DNA of 64,000 nt, taken from contig NZ_JBFAPK010000011.1 of the NCBI RefSeq assembly GCF_040676675.1, forward strand, positions 1 to 64,000, written 5' to 3'. The notes under the pieces were generated by a model, which was given only the letters and a program-made list of their open reading frames with translations, ran no database searches and was not told the DNA's origin. The DNA is from JBFAPK01 sp040676675 (GTDB lineage Bacteria > Actinomycetota > Actinomycetes > Mycobacteriales > Micromonosporaceae). Position 1 is the stretch's first letter. Every line of letters begins with the position of its first letter. Shown here one piece after another: positions 1 through 8,254 of this stretch. Position numbers and translations under genes: made by a program.

Positions 1-177
1 TCCGGACGAGTACGGCGGCCGGAAGAGGGTGACCTGCCGGCCGGTGGCGGAGGCGATCGCGTTCTGGGTGAGGCCGAGACCCGAGCCGGGCTCGGCCGCC
101 GCCGACCGTGGCGCTGTGGCGGGGCGCGGCTCCGCGGCCACCGACCCCGGCGTGGCGGCGGGGGGCCGGGCGGTCAT
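1..177 (-). CDS. deacetylase-like (NodB-type) protein, incomplete at left edge
   Basis: The ATG overlaps the stop of the ligase gene as ATGA, so it is probably co-translated as the last visible gene of the VanRS-linked operon. About 59 codons are in the window. The first 33 or so residues are Ala/Pro-rich. They are followed by a segment with TQxAIxxATG and then LFRPPYSS, which resembles the RPPY motif region of polysaccharide (peptidoglycan) deacetylases. In that family the metal-binding TFDDGP motif normally lies 70-80 residues before RPPY. Here there is no room for it after the ATG, and the frame upstream of the ATG is not open. The product is therefore either an N-terminally truncated deacetylase or a gene with an atypical domain start. 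The family call rests on one short motif. Confidence 0.45.
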   Translation of the reverse strand, partial: MTARPPAATPGSVAAEPRPATAPRSAAAEPGSGLGLTQNAIASATGRQVTLFRPPYSSG

Positions 178-1298
178 CGGGGCCTCCGCTCGGCGTGGCG
201 TTCGAAGGCGAGTTCCACCAACCGGTCGACCAGCTGCGGATAGCCGAGCCCCGCCGCCGCCCAGACCTTCGGGTACATGGAGTGTGCGGTGAAGCCGGGC
301 ATGGTGTTCAGCTCGTTGACGTACAGCTCGCCGGCCGCCTCGTCGTAGAGGAAGTCGACCCGGGCCAGGCCCCACCCGCCGACCGCGGTGAACGCGCCCA
401 GCGAGAGCGCCCGGATCCGGGACGTCACCTCGGCCGGAAGCACGGCCGGCACGATCATCGGGTCGGCGTCGCCGAAGTACTTCTGGTCGTAGTCGAACCA
501 GCCGCCGCTCACCCGTACCTCGCCGACCGCCGAGGCGGCCGGGCGCCAGCCGCCCAGCACCGCGCACTCCAGCTCGCGGCCGGTCACCCCCTGCTCGACC
601 AGGACCACGCGGTCGTGCCGCAGCGCCGCCTCGATCGCGGCGGCCAGGTCGTCGCCCTCGTCCACCCGGGAGATCCCGATCGACGAGCCCATCGCGGCGG
701 GCTTGACGAACAGCGGCCGGCGCAGCCCCGCCACCAGTTCCTCCGGGTCGTTGGTGCCGTGGAAGCGGTGCGCGTCGAACCAGACGTACGGGGTCACCGG
801 AATCCCCTCGGCGACGAACGCGCGCTTCATCGCCACCTTGTCCATCCCGACCGCCGAGGCGAGGATGCCGCACCCCACGTACGGCACGCCCAGCGTCTCC
901 AGCAGGCCCTGCACCACTCCGTCCTCCCCGAACGGACCGTGCAGCAGCGGGAAGACGACGTCCAGCTCGGCCAGGACCGCGCCGGGTGCGTCGGCCGCGC
1001 AGACGCGGACGGTACCGGGCCGCGAGCCGCGCCGCAGCTCCACCTCGGGCCCGGTCACCTCCAGCCGGTCGTCGATCGCCCGCGCGGCCGGCGGCTGGTC
1101 GCGCAGCTTCGCCAGTACCTCCTCCGGCACGAGCCGGAACCGACCGGTACGGGTGAGTCCGATCGCCACGGGCCGGTACTCCTCGCCGTCCAGCGCCCGG
1201 ACCACGGCGAGCGCCGAGGCGCAGGAGACCTCGTGCTCGGCGGAGGGACCGCCGAAGAGGACGCCGAGTCGCACCGGCCTCGCCCGCTCCCCGCTCAT
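174..1298 (-). CDS. D-alanine--D-alanine (or D-Ala--D-X) ligase
   Basis: ATP-grasp ligase of 374 aa, the usual family length, that joins D-Ala to a second D-amino or hydroxy acid for the peptidoglycan stem. Residues 16-25 read GGPSAEHEVS, the N-terminal substrate loop. KPAAMGSSIG is the ATP-grasp loop, WFDYDQKYF the omega-loop, and NELNTMPGF the metal-binding end. The FDYxxKY omega-loop is found in true Ddl and in VanC-type D-Ala-D-Ser ligases. It differs from the His-containing loop of VanA/VanB D-lactate ligases, so D-lactate use looks unlikely. The start overlaps the stop of the upstream PLP-enzyme gene (ATGA), and its own stop overlaps the next start. Linkage to a VanRS-like system and a possible serine racemase, rather than to murein genes, suggests a dedicated ligase and not the housekeeping one. 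The second substrate is inferred, not shown. Confidence 0.9.
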   Translation of the reverse strand: MSGERARPVRLGVLFGGPSAEHEVSCASALAVVRALDGEEYRPVAIGLTRTGRFRLVPEEVLAKLRDQPPAARAIDDRLEVTGPEVELRRGSRPGTVRVCAADAPGAVLAELDVVFPLLHGPFGEDGVVQGLLETLGVPYVGCGILASAVGMDKVAMKRAFVAEGIPVTPYVWFDAHRFHGTNDPEELVAGLRRPLFVKPAAMGSSIGISRVDEGDDLAAAIEAALRHDRVVLVEQGVTGRELECAVLGGWRPAASAVGEVRVSGGWFDYDQKYFGDADPMIVPAVLPAEVTSRIRALSLGAFTAVGGWGLARVDFLYDEAAGELYVNELNTMPGFTAHSMYPKVWAAAGLGYPQLVDRLVELAFERHAERRPR

Positions 1299-2323
1299 CG
1301 GACCCGCTCCACTGTGCTCGTCGCGTCGTCGGGGTGCGGGACGGCCAGTCGGGCGAGCAGCTCGGCGTCGGCGTTGCCGCCGGTCAGCACGACGCCGATG
1401 GTGCGGTGGCCGCCACCGGCGGCGACCCGCAGCGCGCCGGCCAGCCCCGCCGCGCCGGAGGGCTCGGCGAGCAGCTTCAGCTGGAGCAGTACCAGCCGGA
1501 AGGCGTGCGCGATCGCGTCGTCGTCGACCCGGACGACCCCGGTCACCGCCGGGCGCAGGATCTCGAACGGCAGCTCCCCGACGCAGGCCGGGCGCAGCCC
1601 GTCGGCGAGCGTCGGCCCGGGCGTGACGGTGACCCGCCGCCCGGCCTCGAGGCTGCGCGCCAGCGAGTCGCAGCCGACCGGCTCCACCCCGTACACGTCG
1701 AGCTGCCGGCCCGCCGCCGCGAGGCAGGCACCGGCCGCGCCGCCGCCACCACCGACCGGTACGACGAGCGCGTCCAGCGGGGTACCGAGGCGCTCCGCCT
1801 CCTCGATCAGCTCCAGGCTGGCGCTGCCCTGGCCGGCGATCACGTCCGGGTGGTCGTAGGCGTCGACGACGGCGTACCCGGTCTCCGCGCTGATCCGGCG
1901 CGCCGCCGCGAGCCGCTCGTCGAGCGTGGTGCCGGCGAGCACCACCCGCGCGCCGGCCGCCCGGGCCCGGGCCACCTTGCCGGGCGCCGCGTCGACGGGG
2001 AGCACCGCGACGGCCGCCAGCCCGTGCCGCCGGGCGGCGAGCGCGACCGCGACGGCGTGGTTGCCGGTGCTCTGGGCGACCACCCCGGCGCACTCGGGGA
2101 GCCGCGCGAGCCGGCCTACCGCCAGCAGCGCGCCCCGCATCTTGTACGAGCCGCCCGCCTGGAGGTTCTCCGCCTTGACCAGGACCCGCGCCCCGGCAAG
2201 CCGGTCGATCACCGGCGAGCGCAGCACGGGCGTACGGACGATCCGTCCGGCCAACCAGCGCGCGGCGGCCTCGACGTCGGCGCGTCCCGGCAGCACCGGG
2301 GCGAGGGTGCCGGGGGCGCTCAC
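1295..2323 (-). CDS. PLP-dependent serine/threonine dehydratase or serine racemase (fold type II)
   Basis: 342 aa from the GTG at 2323; an earlier in-frame GTG at 2419 would add a low-quality leader. Lys61 in ENLQAGGSYKMRGA is the PLP Schiff-base lysine. The phosphate-binding Gly-rich loop (VGGGGGAAG) lies near residue 187. Ser85-Thr86-GNH is the substrate-binding asparagine loop. In IlvA-type dehydratases the residue before GNH is Ala, while in mammalian-type serine racemases it is Ser, the second catalytic base. Thr here is intermediate. There is no C-terminal ACT domain, so this is not the allosteric biosynthetic IlvA. The stop overlaps the ligase start, so the two are translationally coupled. 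This suggests it supplies the ligase, for example with D-Ser, though a plain catabolic Ser/Thr dehydratase cannot be excluded. Confidence 0.85.
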   Translation of the reverse strand: MSAPGTLAPVLPGRADVEAAARWLAGRIVRTPVLRSPVIDRLAGARVLVKAENLQAGGSYKMRGALLAVGRLARLPECAGVVAQSTGNHAVAVALAARRHGLAAVAVLPVDAAPGKVARARAAGARVVLAGTTLDERLAAARRISAETGYAVVDAYDHPDVIAGQGSASLELIEEAERLGTPLDALVVPVGGGGGAAGACLAAAGRQLDVYGVEPVGCDSLARSLEAGRRVTVTPGPTLADGLRPACVGELPFEILRPAVTGVVRVDDDAIAHAFRLVLLQLKLLAEPSGAAGLAGALRVAAGGGHRTIGVVLTGGNADAELLARLAVPHPDDATSTVERVR

Positions 2324-2458
2324 GACGCCCGTCCGGTCGGTGTTCGGTCGGGCAGTACGGTGTCTCGCATCTTGTCTCCTGTCGATGGTGCGACGGTCGG
2401 CCCGGTGGTTCTCGGGCACGCCGAAGGCAGGGGTGGGCGAACGGCACGCACCCCGTGC

Positions 2459-2489
2459 GGTCGATGGTTCGGTCGGTCGATGTGGTTCG
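2459..2489. promoter_or_regulatory. direct repeats, candidate VanR-like binding sites
   Basis: Two head-to-tail copies, GGTCGATGGTTCG at 2459 and GGTCGATGTGGTTCG at 2475, lie in the 228-bp gap between the kinase gene and the PLP-enzyme gene. A further TCGATGGTG occurs near 2382. OmpR-family regulators bind direct repeats, and these sit upstream of the effector operon. The regulatory role is inferred. Confidence 0.4.
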
Positions 2490-2551
2490 CGGTGGTGTGT
2501 CGGGAGCGGTACGTCGCGGCGTTCGGGCGAGTCGACGAGGAAGCAGGGGCG

Positions 2552-3631
2552 TCAGAGCGGGTCGGGTAGCCGTACCTCCACCCGCAGGCCGCCGTTGTTC
2601 CCGGGCCGGGCCGAGATGATCCCGTCGTGGGCCTGGGTGATCGAGCGGGCGATGGTGAGGCCGAGCCCGGCGCCGCCGGCGTGCGCGAGCCGGTCGGGCG
2701 CCAGCCGGCGGAACGGCTCGAAGAGACCGGCGACGGCCTCGGCCGGTACGGGCTGCCCGGTGTTGGCGACGGTCAGGGCCGGGTCCCCGGCCGCCGCCAC
2801 CACCACCTCGATCGTGCCGCCGGGGCAGTTGTACTTGATCGCGTTCTCCACCAGGTTCGTCACGAGACGCTCCAGCAGCACCCGCTCGCCGACGACGACC
2901 CTCGGTTCGAGCCGACCCGTGATCGTCACCTCGGCCTCGCGCGCCCGTTCCTGGTACGCGCCGAGCACCGCCCCGGCGATCTCGTCGAGCCGCAGCGGCG
3001 TACGGGAGACGAGCCCCTGGTCGCTCTCGCTGAGCGCGAGCAGCCCTTCGATCAGCCGCTCGTTGCGTTCGTTGGTCTGTAGCAGCTGGGCGGTGAGCAG
3101 CTGCGTCTGGTCGTCCGTGAGCGGCTGGGACATGCCGACCTCGATCAGGGTCCGCTGTACGGCCAGCGGGGTGCGCAGCTCGTGCGAGGCGTTCGCCGCG
3201 AAGCGGCGCTGCCCCTCGTAGCCGGCGGCGATCCGGTCCATCATCTCGTCGATGGCCCGGGAGAGCTCGGCCAGCTCGTCCCGGCCGCGCGGCCGGAGCC
3301 GGTAGCCGAGGTTCTGCGGCCCCAGGTGGGAGATCGGCGCCACCAGGTTGCGGACCGGGCGCACCGCCCAGCCGGCCGCCCAGGCGAGCAGCAGCACCAG
3401 GACCACGACGAAGAAGAGCAACAGCACGGTCACGAACGGCGTGAAGTGGGAAATCACCTGGTCGCAGCCGCTCCCCGGGCCCGGCACCGGCAGGTCGCAG
3501 ACCGCGCGGAAGTTCCGGGCCGTCTCGAAGACCCCCTCGATCAGCCACCTGAGCAGCACCGGCAGGTTGTAGCCGACCAGCAGCGCGACCACGCCGACGA
3601 GCAGCACCCGGCGCCTGGGGGTCCAGGTCAC
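2552..3631 (-). CDS. VanS-like membrane sensor histidine kinase
   Basis: 359 aa from a GTG at 3631 that overlaps the response-regulator stop (GTGA). Two membrane helices (about 9-27 and 66-90) enclose a short external loop of about 38 residues holding two cysteines (45 and 56). A HAMP linker follows, then the H-box (SHELRTPL), N-box (NLVENAIKYN) and G-boxes (VANTG, GLGLTIARS). It should autophosphorylate on the H-box histidine and pass the phosphate to the coupled OmpR-type regulator. A small extracytoplasmic sensor is typical of cell-envelope and glycopeptide sensors such as VanS. The van label rests on the downstream ligase operon; the ligand is unknown. Confidence 0.88.
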   Translation of the reverse strand: MTWTPRRRVLLVGVVALLVGYNLPVLLRWLIEGVFETARNFRAVCDLPVPGPGSGCDQVISHFTPFVTVLLLFFVVVLVLLLAWAAGWAVRPVRNLVAPISHLGPQNLGYRLRPRGRDELAELSRAIDEMMDRIAAGYEGQRRFAANASHELRTPLAVQRTLIEVGMSQPLTDDQTQLLTAQLLQTNERNERLIEGLLALSESDQGLVSRTPLRLDEIAGAVLGAYQERAREAEVTITGRLEPRVVVGERVLLERLVTNLVENAIKYNCPGGTIEVVVAAAGDPALTVANTGQPVPAEAVAGLFEPFRRLAPDRLAHAGGAGLGLTIARSITQAHDGIISARPGNNGGLRVEVRLPDPL

Positions 3632-4293
3632 GCCGCCGGTCCGATCCGGTAGCCGGCCCGGGGCACGGTCTGGATGATCTGCGGCTCGCCCAGCTTCTTG
3701 CGCAGCGTCATGACGGTGACCCGGACGACGTTGGTGAACGGGTCCGCGTACTCGTCCCACGCCTGTTCCAGCAGTTCCTCGGCGCTGACCACCTGCCCGC
3801 CGGCCCGCATCAGCACGTGCAGCACCGCGAACTCCTTGGGGCTGAGGTTCAGCGGCCGGCCGTCGCGCAGCGCGGTGTGCCGGGCCACGTCGAGGACGAC
3901 GCCCTGCTGGTCCAGCACCGGCGGCACGGCCGGCGCCGACCGCCGGCCCAGCGCCTGCACCCGCGCCACCAGTTCGGCGAAGGCGAAGGGCTTGGTCAGG
4001 TAGTCGTCGGCACCGAGCCCGAGGCCCTCGACCCGGTCGCGGATGCCGGCCGCCGCGGTCAGCAGCAGGACCCGGGTACCGACGTCGGAGTGCGCGATCG
4101 AGCGGCAGACCTCGTCACCGGTCTGCCCCGGCATGTCCCGGTCGAGCACGGCCACGTCGTAGCGGTTCACGCCGATCCGCTCCAGGGCGCCGTCGCCGTC
4201 GTAGCAGACGTCCACGGCCATGGCGAGCCGCCGCAGCCCCTGCGCGATCATGTCCGCCAGCAACCGCTCGTCGTCGGCCACCAAGACCCGCAC
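3628..4293 (-). CDS. VanR-like OmpR-family response regulator
   Basis: 221 aa from a GTG at 4293, preceded by GGGAG about 8 nt upstream; an upstream in-frame start at 4335 lacks a good ribosome site. The receiver domain has the acidic pocket ADDE near residue 7, the phospho-acceptor Asp51 (VAVLDRDMPG) and the conserved LTKPF lysine near residue 100. The C-terminal half is a winged-helix DNA-binding domain (LSPKEFAVLHVL, VRVTVMTLRKKLG). It is the first gene of the run, with the kinase start inside its stop. It probably activates the PLP-enzyme/ligase operon and perhaps itself. Confidence 0.9.
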   Translation of the reverse strand: MRVLVADDERLLADMIAQGLRRLAMAVDVCYDGDGALERIGVNRYDVAVLDRDMPGQTGDEVCRSIAHSDVGTRVLLLTAAAGIRDRVEGLGLGADDYLTKPFAFAELVARVQALGRRSAPAVPPVLDQQGVVLDVARHTALRDGRPLNLSPKEFAVLHVLMRAGGQVVSAEELLEQAWDEYADPFTNVVRVTVMTLRKKLGEPQIIQTVPRAGYRIGPAA

Positions 4294-4776
4294 GCTTACA
4301 CTCCCGCTGTCTCGTCGTCCCGCCGACCATGTCAAGCCAGGAATAAGGGTTTTGTAAGCATGCCCCTGACGCGGCCCTTATCGGCAAGCCCGCCGGGCGG
4401 GGCGGTACGGGTCCGCGGCCCTCGGCGGGGCCGCCGCCGACGGTACGGAGGGTGGCCACGCCGGCGCGCACGGCGCGGAAGTCCGGGCGCAGCCAGCGGG
4501 CACGGTACGGATATACCGGGCGAAGCCGGCAGGAGGGCGGGCAATCCACCCGTGCGGGGCGTGGGCCGCCGCCCCGGCCGGCCGACCGGCGGGCGCGACT
4601 CCGCGACGAGGAGTACGGCCCGCCGGCGCCGGGCCGGGTCACCGGCCCGGGTGAGGGTCCTCACAGCGGTGCGACAGGGTCCGCACCCCCACCCCGGGTA
4701 CGGCCGGGCCGATCGGCCCGGCCGTACCCGGACATGGTGTACGAGCTGCTCCGGCCCGGGGTTCGGAGTCCTGGCG
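4294..4776. other. intergenic region upstream of the response regulator
   Basis: No credible gene. An AT-richer patch at 4340-4365 lies about 50 bp upstream of the regulator start. It holds one arm of an inverted repeat, ATAAGGG at 4343-4349, matched by CCCTTAT at 4375-4381. This is a plausible promoter/operator for the two-component system. The far end carries the terminator-like palindrome listed separately. Confidence 0.5.
4694..4731. terminator. perfect 38-bp palindrome after the SDR gene
   Basis: Arms of 18 bp (CCGGGTACGGCCGGGCCG and its complement) are separated by AT. It starts about 45 bp beyond the stop of the minus-strand SDR gene, where an intrinsic terminator would be expected. 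No clear T-run follows, which is usual in GC-rich actinobacteria. Confidence 0.65.
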
Positions 4777-5616
4777 TCACCCCGTCGGCAGCGCGACGCC
4801 GAGCCGCTCCGCGAGCTCCGTCCGGGCGGCCCGGTCGCGCTCCGCCGCCCCGGTGATCATTTCCCAGGCGCCCGCGCCGAGCGGGAAGCGCAGCGGCGGC
4901 TCGGCGGCGTCCCGTACGAGCGCCAGCACGGCCTCCGCGAACTCCTCCGGCAGGCTGAGCTTGAAGTCGCTCGGTACCTCGCCCCGGATCAGTCCGCCCA
5001 TCTGGTCGACGGCCGACCGGTACTCGGGCAGCCGGGTGGCCGCGTCGACGAGCGAGGCGCCGTAGTGCGTGGCGTACCCGCCCGCCTCCAGCAGCGTGAT
5101 CCGCACGCCGCTCCCGGCCGTCTCCAGCGCCAGCGTCTCGGTCATCCCCTCCAGCGCGAACTTCGCGGCGCAGTACGCCCCGAGCCCCACCATGCCCATC
5201 CGCCCGGCGGTCGAGGAGACCATCAGCAGGTGGCCGGAGCGCTGCGCCCGCATCAGCGGCAGGACCAGTCGGGTCATCCGCCAAGGCCCGAGCAGCAGGG
5301 TCTGCAACTGCGCCTCGACCTCCTCGTCGGTCAGCTCCTCGACCGCGCCGAGCACCCCGTACCCGGCGTTGTTGACCAGTACGTCCACGCCGCCGAACCG
5401 CTGCTCGGCCAGCCGTACGGCGGCGGCGCAGGCCGCGGGGTCGCGCACGTCCAGCGCGCAGGTCTCGACCGTCTCGGGGAAGTGGTCCCGCAGCTCGGCC
5501 AGGGTCTCCGGCCGGCGCGCGGTGGCCAGTACCCGGTCCCCCGCGGCCGCCGCGGCCCGGGCGAGCGCCCAGCCGAGTCCCGACGAGCATCCTGTAATCA
5601 ACCAACGCCGAGCCAT
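4777..5616 (-). CDS. short-chain dehydrogenase/reductase (SDR)
   Basis: 279 aa NAD(P)-dependent oxidoreductase with the complete classical SDR set: TGCSSGLG at 8-15 for cofactor binding, NNAG at 82-85, Ser134/135, and Tyr148 with Lys152 as the catalytic dyad (GAYCAAK). The ATG at 5616 starts directly at the Rossmann strand, as in the family. It lies downstream of the aldo/keto reductase on the same strand with a 130-bp gap, so it may have its own promoter. Substrate cannot be told from sequence. Confidence 0.9.
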   Translation of the reverse strand: MARRWLITGCSSGLGWALARAAAAAGDRVLATARRPETLAELRDHFPETVETCALDVRDPAACAAAVRLAEQRFGGVDVLVNNAGYGVLGAVEELTDEEVEAQLQTLLLGPWRMTRLVLPLMRAQRSGHLLMVSSTAGRMGMVGLGAYCAAKFALEGMTETLALETAGSGVRITLLEAGGYATHYGASLVDAATRLPEYRSAVDQMGGLIRGEVPSDFKLSLPEEFAEAVLALVRDAAEPPLRFPLGAGAWEMITGAAERDRAARTELAERLGVALPTG

Positions 5617-5665
5617 GACCGCTCCTCCATCCCGCCCGACCGGCCAGCCCGGTCGGGTGTCGACC

Positions 5666-5692
5666 CGATCACTCTCGGCATGCGCGTGATCG
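5666..5692. promoter_or_regulatory. inverted repeat upstream of the SDR gene
   Basis: CGATCAC and GTGATCG, separated by 13 nt, lie 50-76 bp upstream of the SDR start. It could be a repressor site; no cognate regulator is adjacent. Confidence 0.35.
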
Positions 5693-5746
5693 GCATCAAT
5701 CCCGTATCCGACAGGCCGGGCGAGCGGGAGCCGGAGGACGCCCGGA

Positions 5747-6685
5747 TCAGGCCGGCTCGTCGAGGCGCCGCAGCTGCTCGGCGGTGAGGACCACCTCGTC
5801 GGCGGCGAGCGCCTCGTCCAGCTGGGCGATGGTGCTCACGCCGACGATCGGCGCGGCCGGCGGGTCACCGGCGGCCAGCCAGGCCAGCACCACCTGGTTG
5901 CGGGTGACGCCCAGTTCGTCGGCGACCTCGGCCAGCACCGCGAGGCGCCGGGCCGTGCCCGGGTGGTCGTACGCCTCGGGCAGCGGGCGGTCGGCCCGGG
6001 TGTAGCCGCCGTTGATCAACGGCGTGTAGACCCAGAGGTCCAGCCCCTCCTCGCGGGCGTAGTCGGCGGCCTCGGGCGAGAGCAGCTGGTGCCCCGAGTC
6101 GGGCAGCCTCGCGCCCGGGCGCGGCTGGACGTACGAATGGCGCAGCTGCAGGGCGGTGTAGCCGGCGATGCCACGGTCGGCGGCGAGGCGGCGCGCCCGC
6201 TCGACCCGCCAGGCGGCGTGGTTGGACGCGCCGAGCCGGTCGACCAGCCCCGCGGTGACCAGCTCGCCGAGCGTCTCGACGGTCTCCGCCAGCGGTACCG
6301 TCCGGTCCTCCGCGTGCGTCCAGTACAGGTCGATCCGGTCGGTGCCGAGCCGTTTGAGGCTCAGCCGGATGGCGTCGCGGATCGCGTCGGCGGAGAGCCC
6401 CTCCGCCGACTCGGGCCACTCGCCGGCCCGCACCGGCTGGTGCCGTACCTTCGTGGCGATCCGCACCCGGTCCCGTACGCCCGGCCGCCGGGCCAGCCAG
6501 CGCCCGATCACCTCCTCGCTCTGCCCGCCGACGCCGCTGGGGTCGGCCCAGAACGAGTAGCAGTTGGCGGTGTCGATCCAGCTGCCGCCCGCGTCGACGA
6601 AGCGGTCCAGCAGCGCCAGCGAGGTCTCCTCGTCGACCCGGGTGCCGAAGTACATCGCGCCGAGGACCATGCGCCGACTCGTCAT
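5747..6685 (-). CDS. aldo/keto reductase
   Basis: 312 aa from the ATG at 6685, which has GAAGGGAG about 8 nt upstream; the in-frame start 10 codons earlier lacks this. The catalytic tetrad is visible: Asp38 and Tyr43 (WIDTANCYSF), Lys79 (ATKVR) and His124 (YWTHAED). It is a single-domain TIM-barrel NADPH-dependent oxidoreductase of the YajO/Gfo-like AKR group of sugar or aldehyde reductases. It precedes the SDR on the same strand. The true substrate is unknown. Confidence 0.9.
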   Translation of the reverse strand: MTSRRMVLGAMYFGTRVDEETSLALLDRFVDAGGSWIDTANCYSFWADPSGVGGQSEEVIGRWLARRPGVRDRVRIATKVRHQPVRAGEWPESAEGLSADAIRDAIRLSLKRLGTDRIDLYWTHAEDRTVPLAETVETLGELVTAGLVDRLGASNHAAWRVERARRLAADRGIAGYTALQLRHSYVQPRPGARLPDSGHQLLSPEAADYAREEGLDLWVYTPLINGGYTRADRPLPEAYDHPGTARRLAVLAEVADELGVTRNQVVLAWLAAGDPPAAPIVGVSTIAQLDEALAADEVVLTAEQLRRLDEPA

Positions 6686-6885
6686 CCGCGTTCTCCCTTC
6701 CAGTCCGGTGACCATCCACTGTGCTGGTTAGAGCGCACTCGAAGTCAATACCCGCCTATGCGGTCCGGCGGTGACGAGGGCCGACGGCGGTGCGGGCGGC
6801 GACGACGAGGGGCGCGTAAGTTTCTTTCAACTCGACTAGGGTCTACGGCGTTTCCCACCGGATTCTTCTCTCACGGGGTGTACGG

Positions 6886-8232
6886 ATGCGACACGGTGAC
6901 GACCTTCCCCGCCCGGCGGCCCGCCGGGCGTTCCTCCTCGGCGCCGCCACGGCCGGTACCGCCGGTCTCGGCGCGGCCGTCGGCGCCTGGGGCGGCGCCA
7001 GCCCCGCCCTGGCGGCCGGCGCGGGCGACGATCCGTACTCGGTGGACGTGGTCACGAAGGGCGCCGACCCGACCGGCGCCACCCCGAGCGACGCCGCCTT
7101 CCGGGCGGCGGCGGCCGAGGTGCTGGCGTCGTTCCAGCCGGGGCCGATCTCCGGGGCGATCCCGAAGCGGGTGCTGCTCATCCCGCCGGGCAACTACCTG
7201 CTGACGCAGCCGGACTCGCTGCTGCCCAACGTCGACGGTACGACCGGCGGCGGTGTGGTCGACGGCATCGCCGTCACCGGGTACGGCAAGCGCCTCTCCC
7301 GGATCGTCTACTCCCCCACCCAGAACGACACCACGCTCTGGACCAACAACCAGCGCTACAAGAACGTGCGCGTCTCGGGGCTCACCTTCACCAGCACCAA
7401 CGCGACCTCCAGCTTCAACTACGCGTACTCGTCGGCCACGCACGGGGTGCAGGACACCTGGTACACCGACGTGGAGTGGCGCGGGTCGTGGAAGCGCGGC
7501 ATCGGCCTGGACGGGCCGTCGCCCGCCTCCAACCTCAACAGCGAGATGGGCTGGGACCACTGCCAGGTCGGCGGCAGCTACTCCGACGGCTTCCTGGTGA
7601 TGGGGATGAGCCCCAGCGTCTCCCAGCAGGACCAGTTCCTCAACTACTGGTTCCGGGACTGCAAGATCGAGTTTCAGTCCGGGGTGTTCGTGAAGAACAA
7701 GCGTGGCGGCTCGATGAACTTCGTCGGCGGCTCGTACATCCTCACCGACACCGCGTCGAACGGCACGTTCTTCCAGCTCGCCGCGGACGCCACCAGCCGC
7801 AACGACTCCGTCATGCGGCTCTACGCCCAGGGCATCCGGTTCGAACTGCGCGGCACCGGCCACAAGGTGATCGACTCGAACTGGTACAAGGGGCACGTCA
7901 CCTTCGTCTCCTGCGACGACTCCGCCCACTCGTTCCAGAGCTGGGCACCGGGCGCGCTGACGCACGCGTACGCCTTCAACGCCAACGGGTCGCGCGGGCC
8001 CATGGTCCGCTACGTCGACTGCGACCTGATGGGCTATCACCGGGTCACCACCGCCTCCGCCGCGCAGACCGCCGGCAAGCTGCTCTACGACGGCTGCCGG
8101 TTCATGAACCAGACCGGCGGCGCCGGCACCGCCTCCGGCTTCCTGCGCTGGACCGGTGGGGTGACCCCGCGGTACGAACTGCGCGACTGCCTCGCCAACG
8201 CCAGCTACCTGGCCGACGTCAGGAACCCCTGA
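6886..8232 (+). CDS. secreted right-handed beta-helix protein (Tat substrate)
   Basis: 448 aa. The N-terminus has a twin-arginine signal (AARRAFLLGAATAG) followed by a hydrophobic stretch and an ALAAGA cleavage-like site near residue 45. The mature part begins with a VVTKGADPTGATPSD segment, typical of the first coil of pectate-lyase/GH28-like beta-helix folds. It continues with the short repetitive Asn/Gly/Ser-rich strands of a parallel beta-helix. Tat export suggests folding in the cytoplasm, perhaps with a bound metal. It is probably a polysaccharide lyase or glycosidase; no catalytic signature can be assigned. An AT-rich stretch at 6820-6842 (AAGTTTCTTTCAACT) is a likely promoter/operator. 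Confidence 0.75.
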   Translation: MRHGDDLPRPAARRAFLLGAATAGTAGLGAAVGAWGGASPALAAGAGDDPYSVDVVTKGADPTGATPSDAAFRAAAAEVLASFQPGPISGAIPKRVLLIPPGNYLLTQPDSLLPNVDGTTGGGVVDGIAVTGYGKRLSRIVYSPTQNDTTLWTNNQRYKNVRVSGLTFTSTNATSSFNYAYSSATHGVQDTWYTDVEWRGSWKRGIGLDGPSPASNLNSEMGWDHCQVGGSYSDGFLVMGMSPSVSQQDQFLNYWFRDCKIEFQSGVFVKNKRGGSMNFVGGSYILTDTASNGTFFQLAADATSRNDSVMRLYAQGIRFELRGTGHKVIDSNWYKGHVTFVSCDDSAHSFQSWAPGALTHAYAFNANGSRGPMVRYVDCDLMGYHRVTTASAAQTAGKLLYDGCRFMNQTGGAGTASGFLRWTGGVTPRYELRDCLANASYLADVRNP

Positions 8233-8254
8233 CCGGCCTGGCGGAAGCGGGAAG

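Noticed and set aside
108..1859. A 583-codon plus-strand frame antisense to the ligase and PLP genes
   Set aside because: It is a GC-composition shadow; the minus-strand frames contain complete enzyme families with catalytic motifs.
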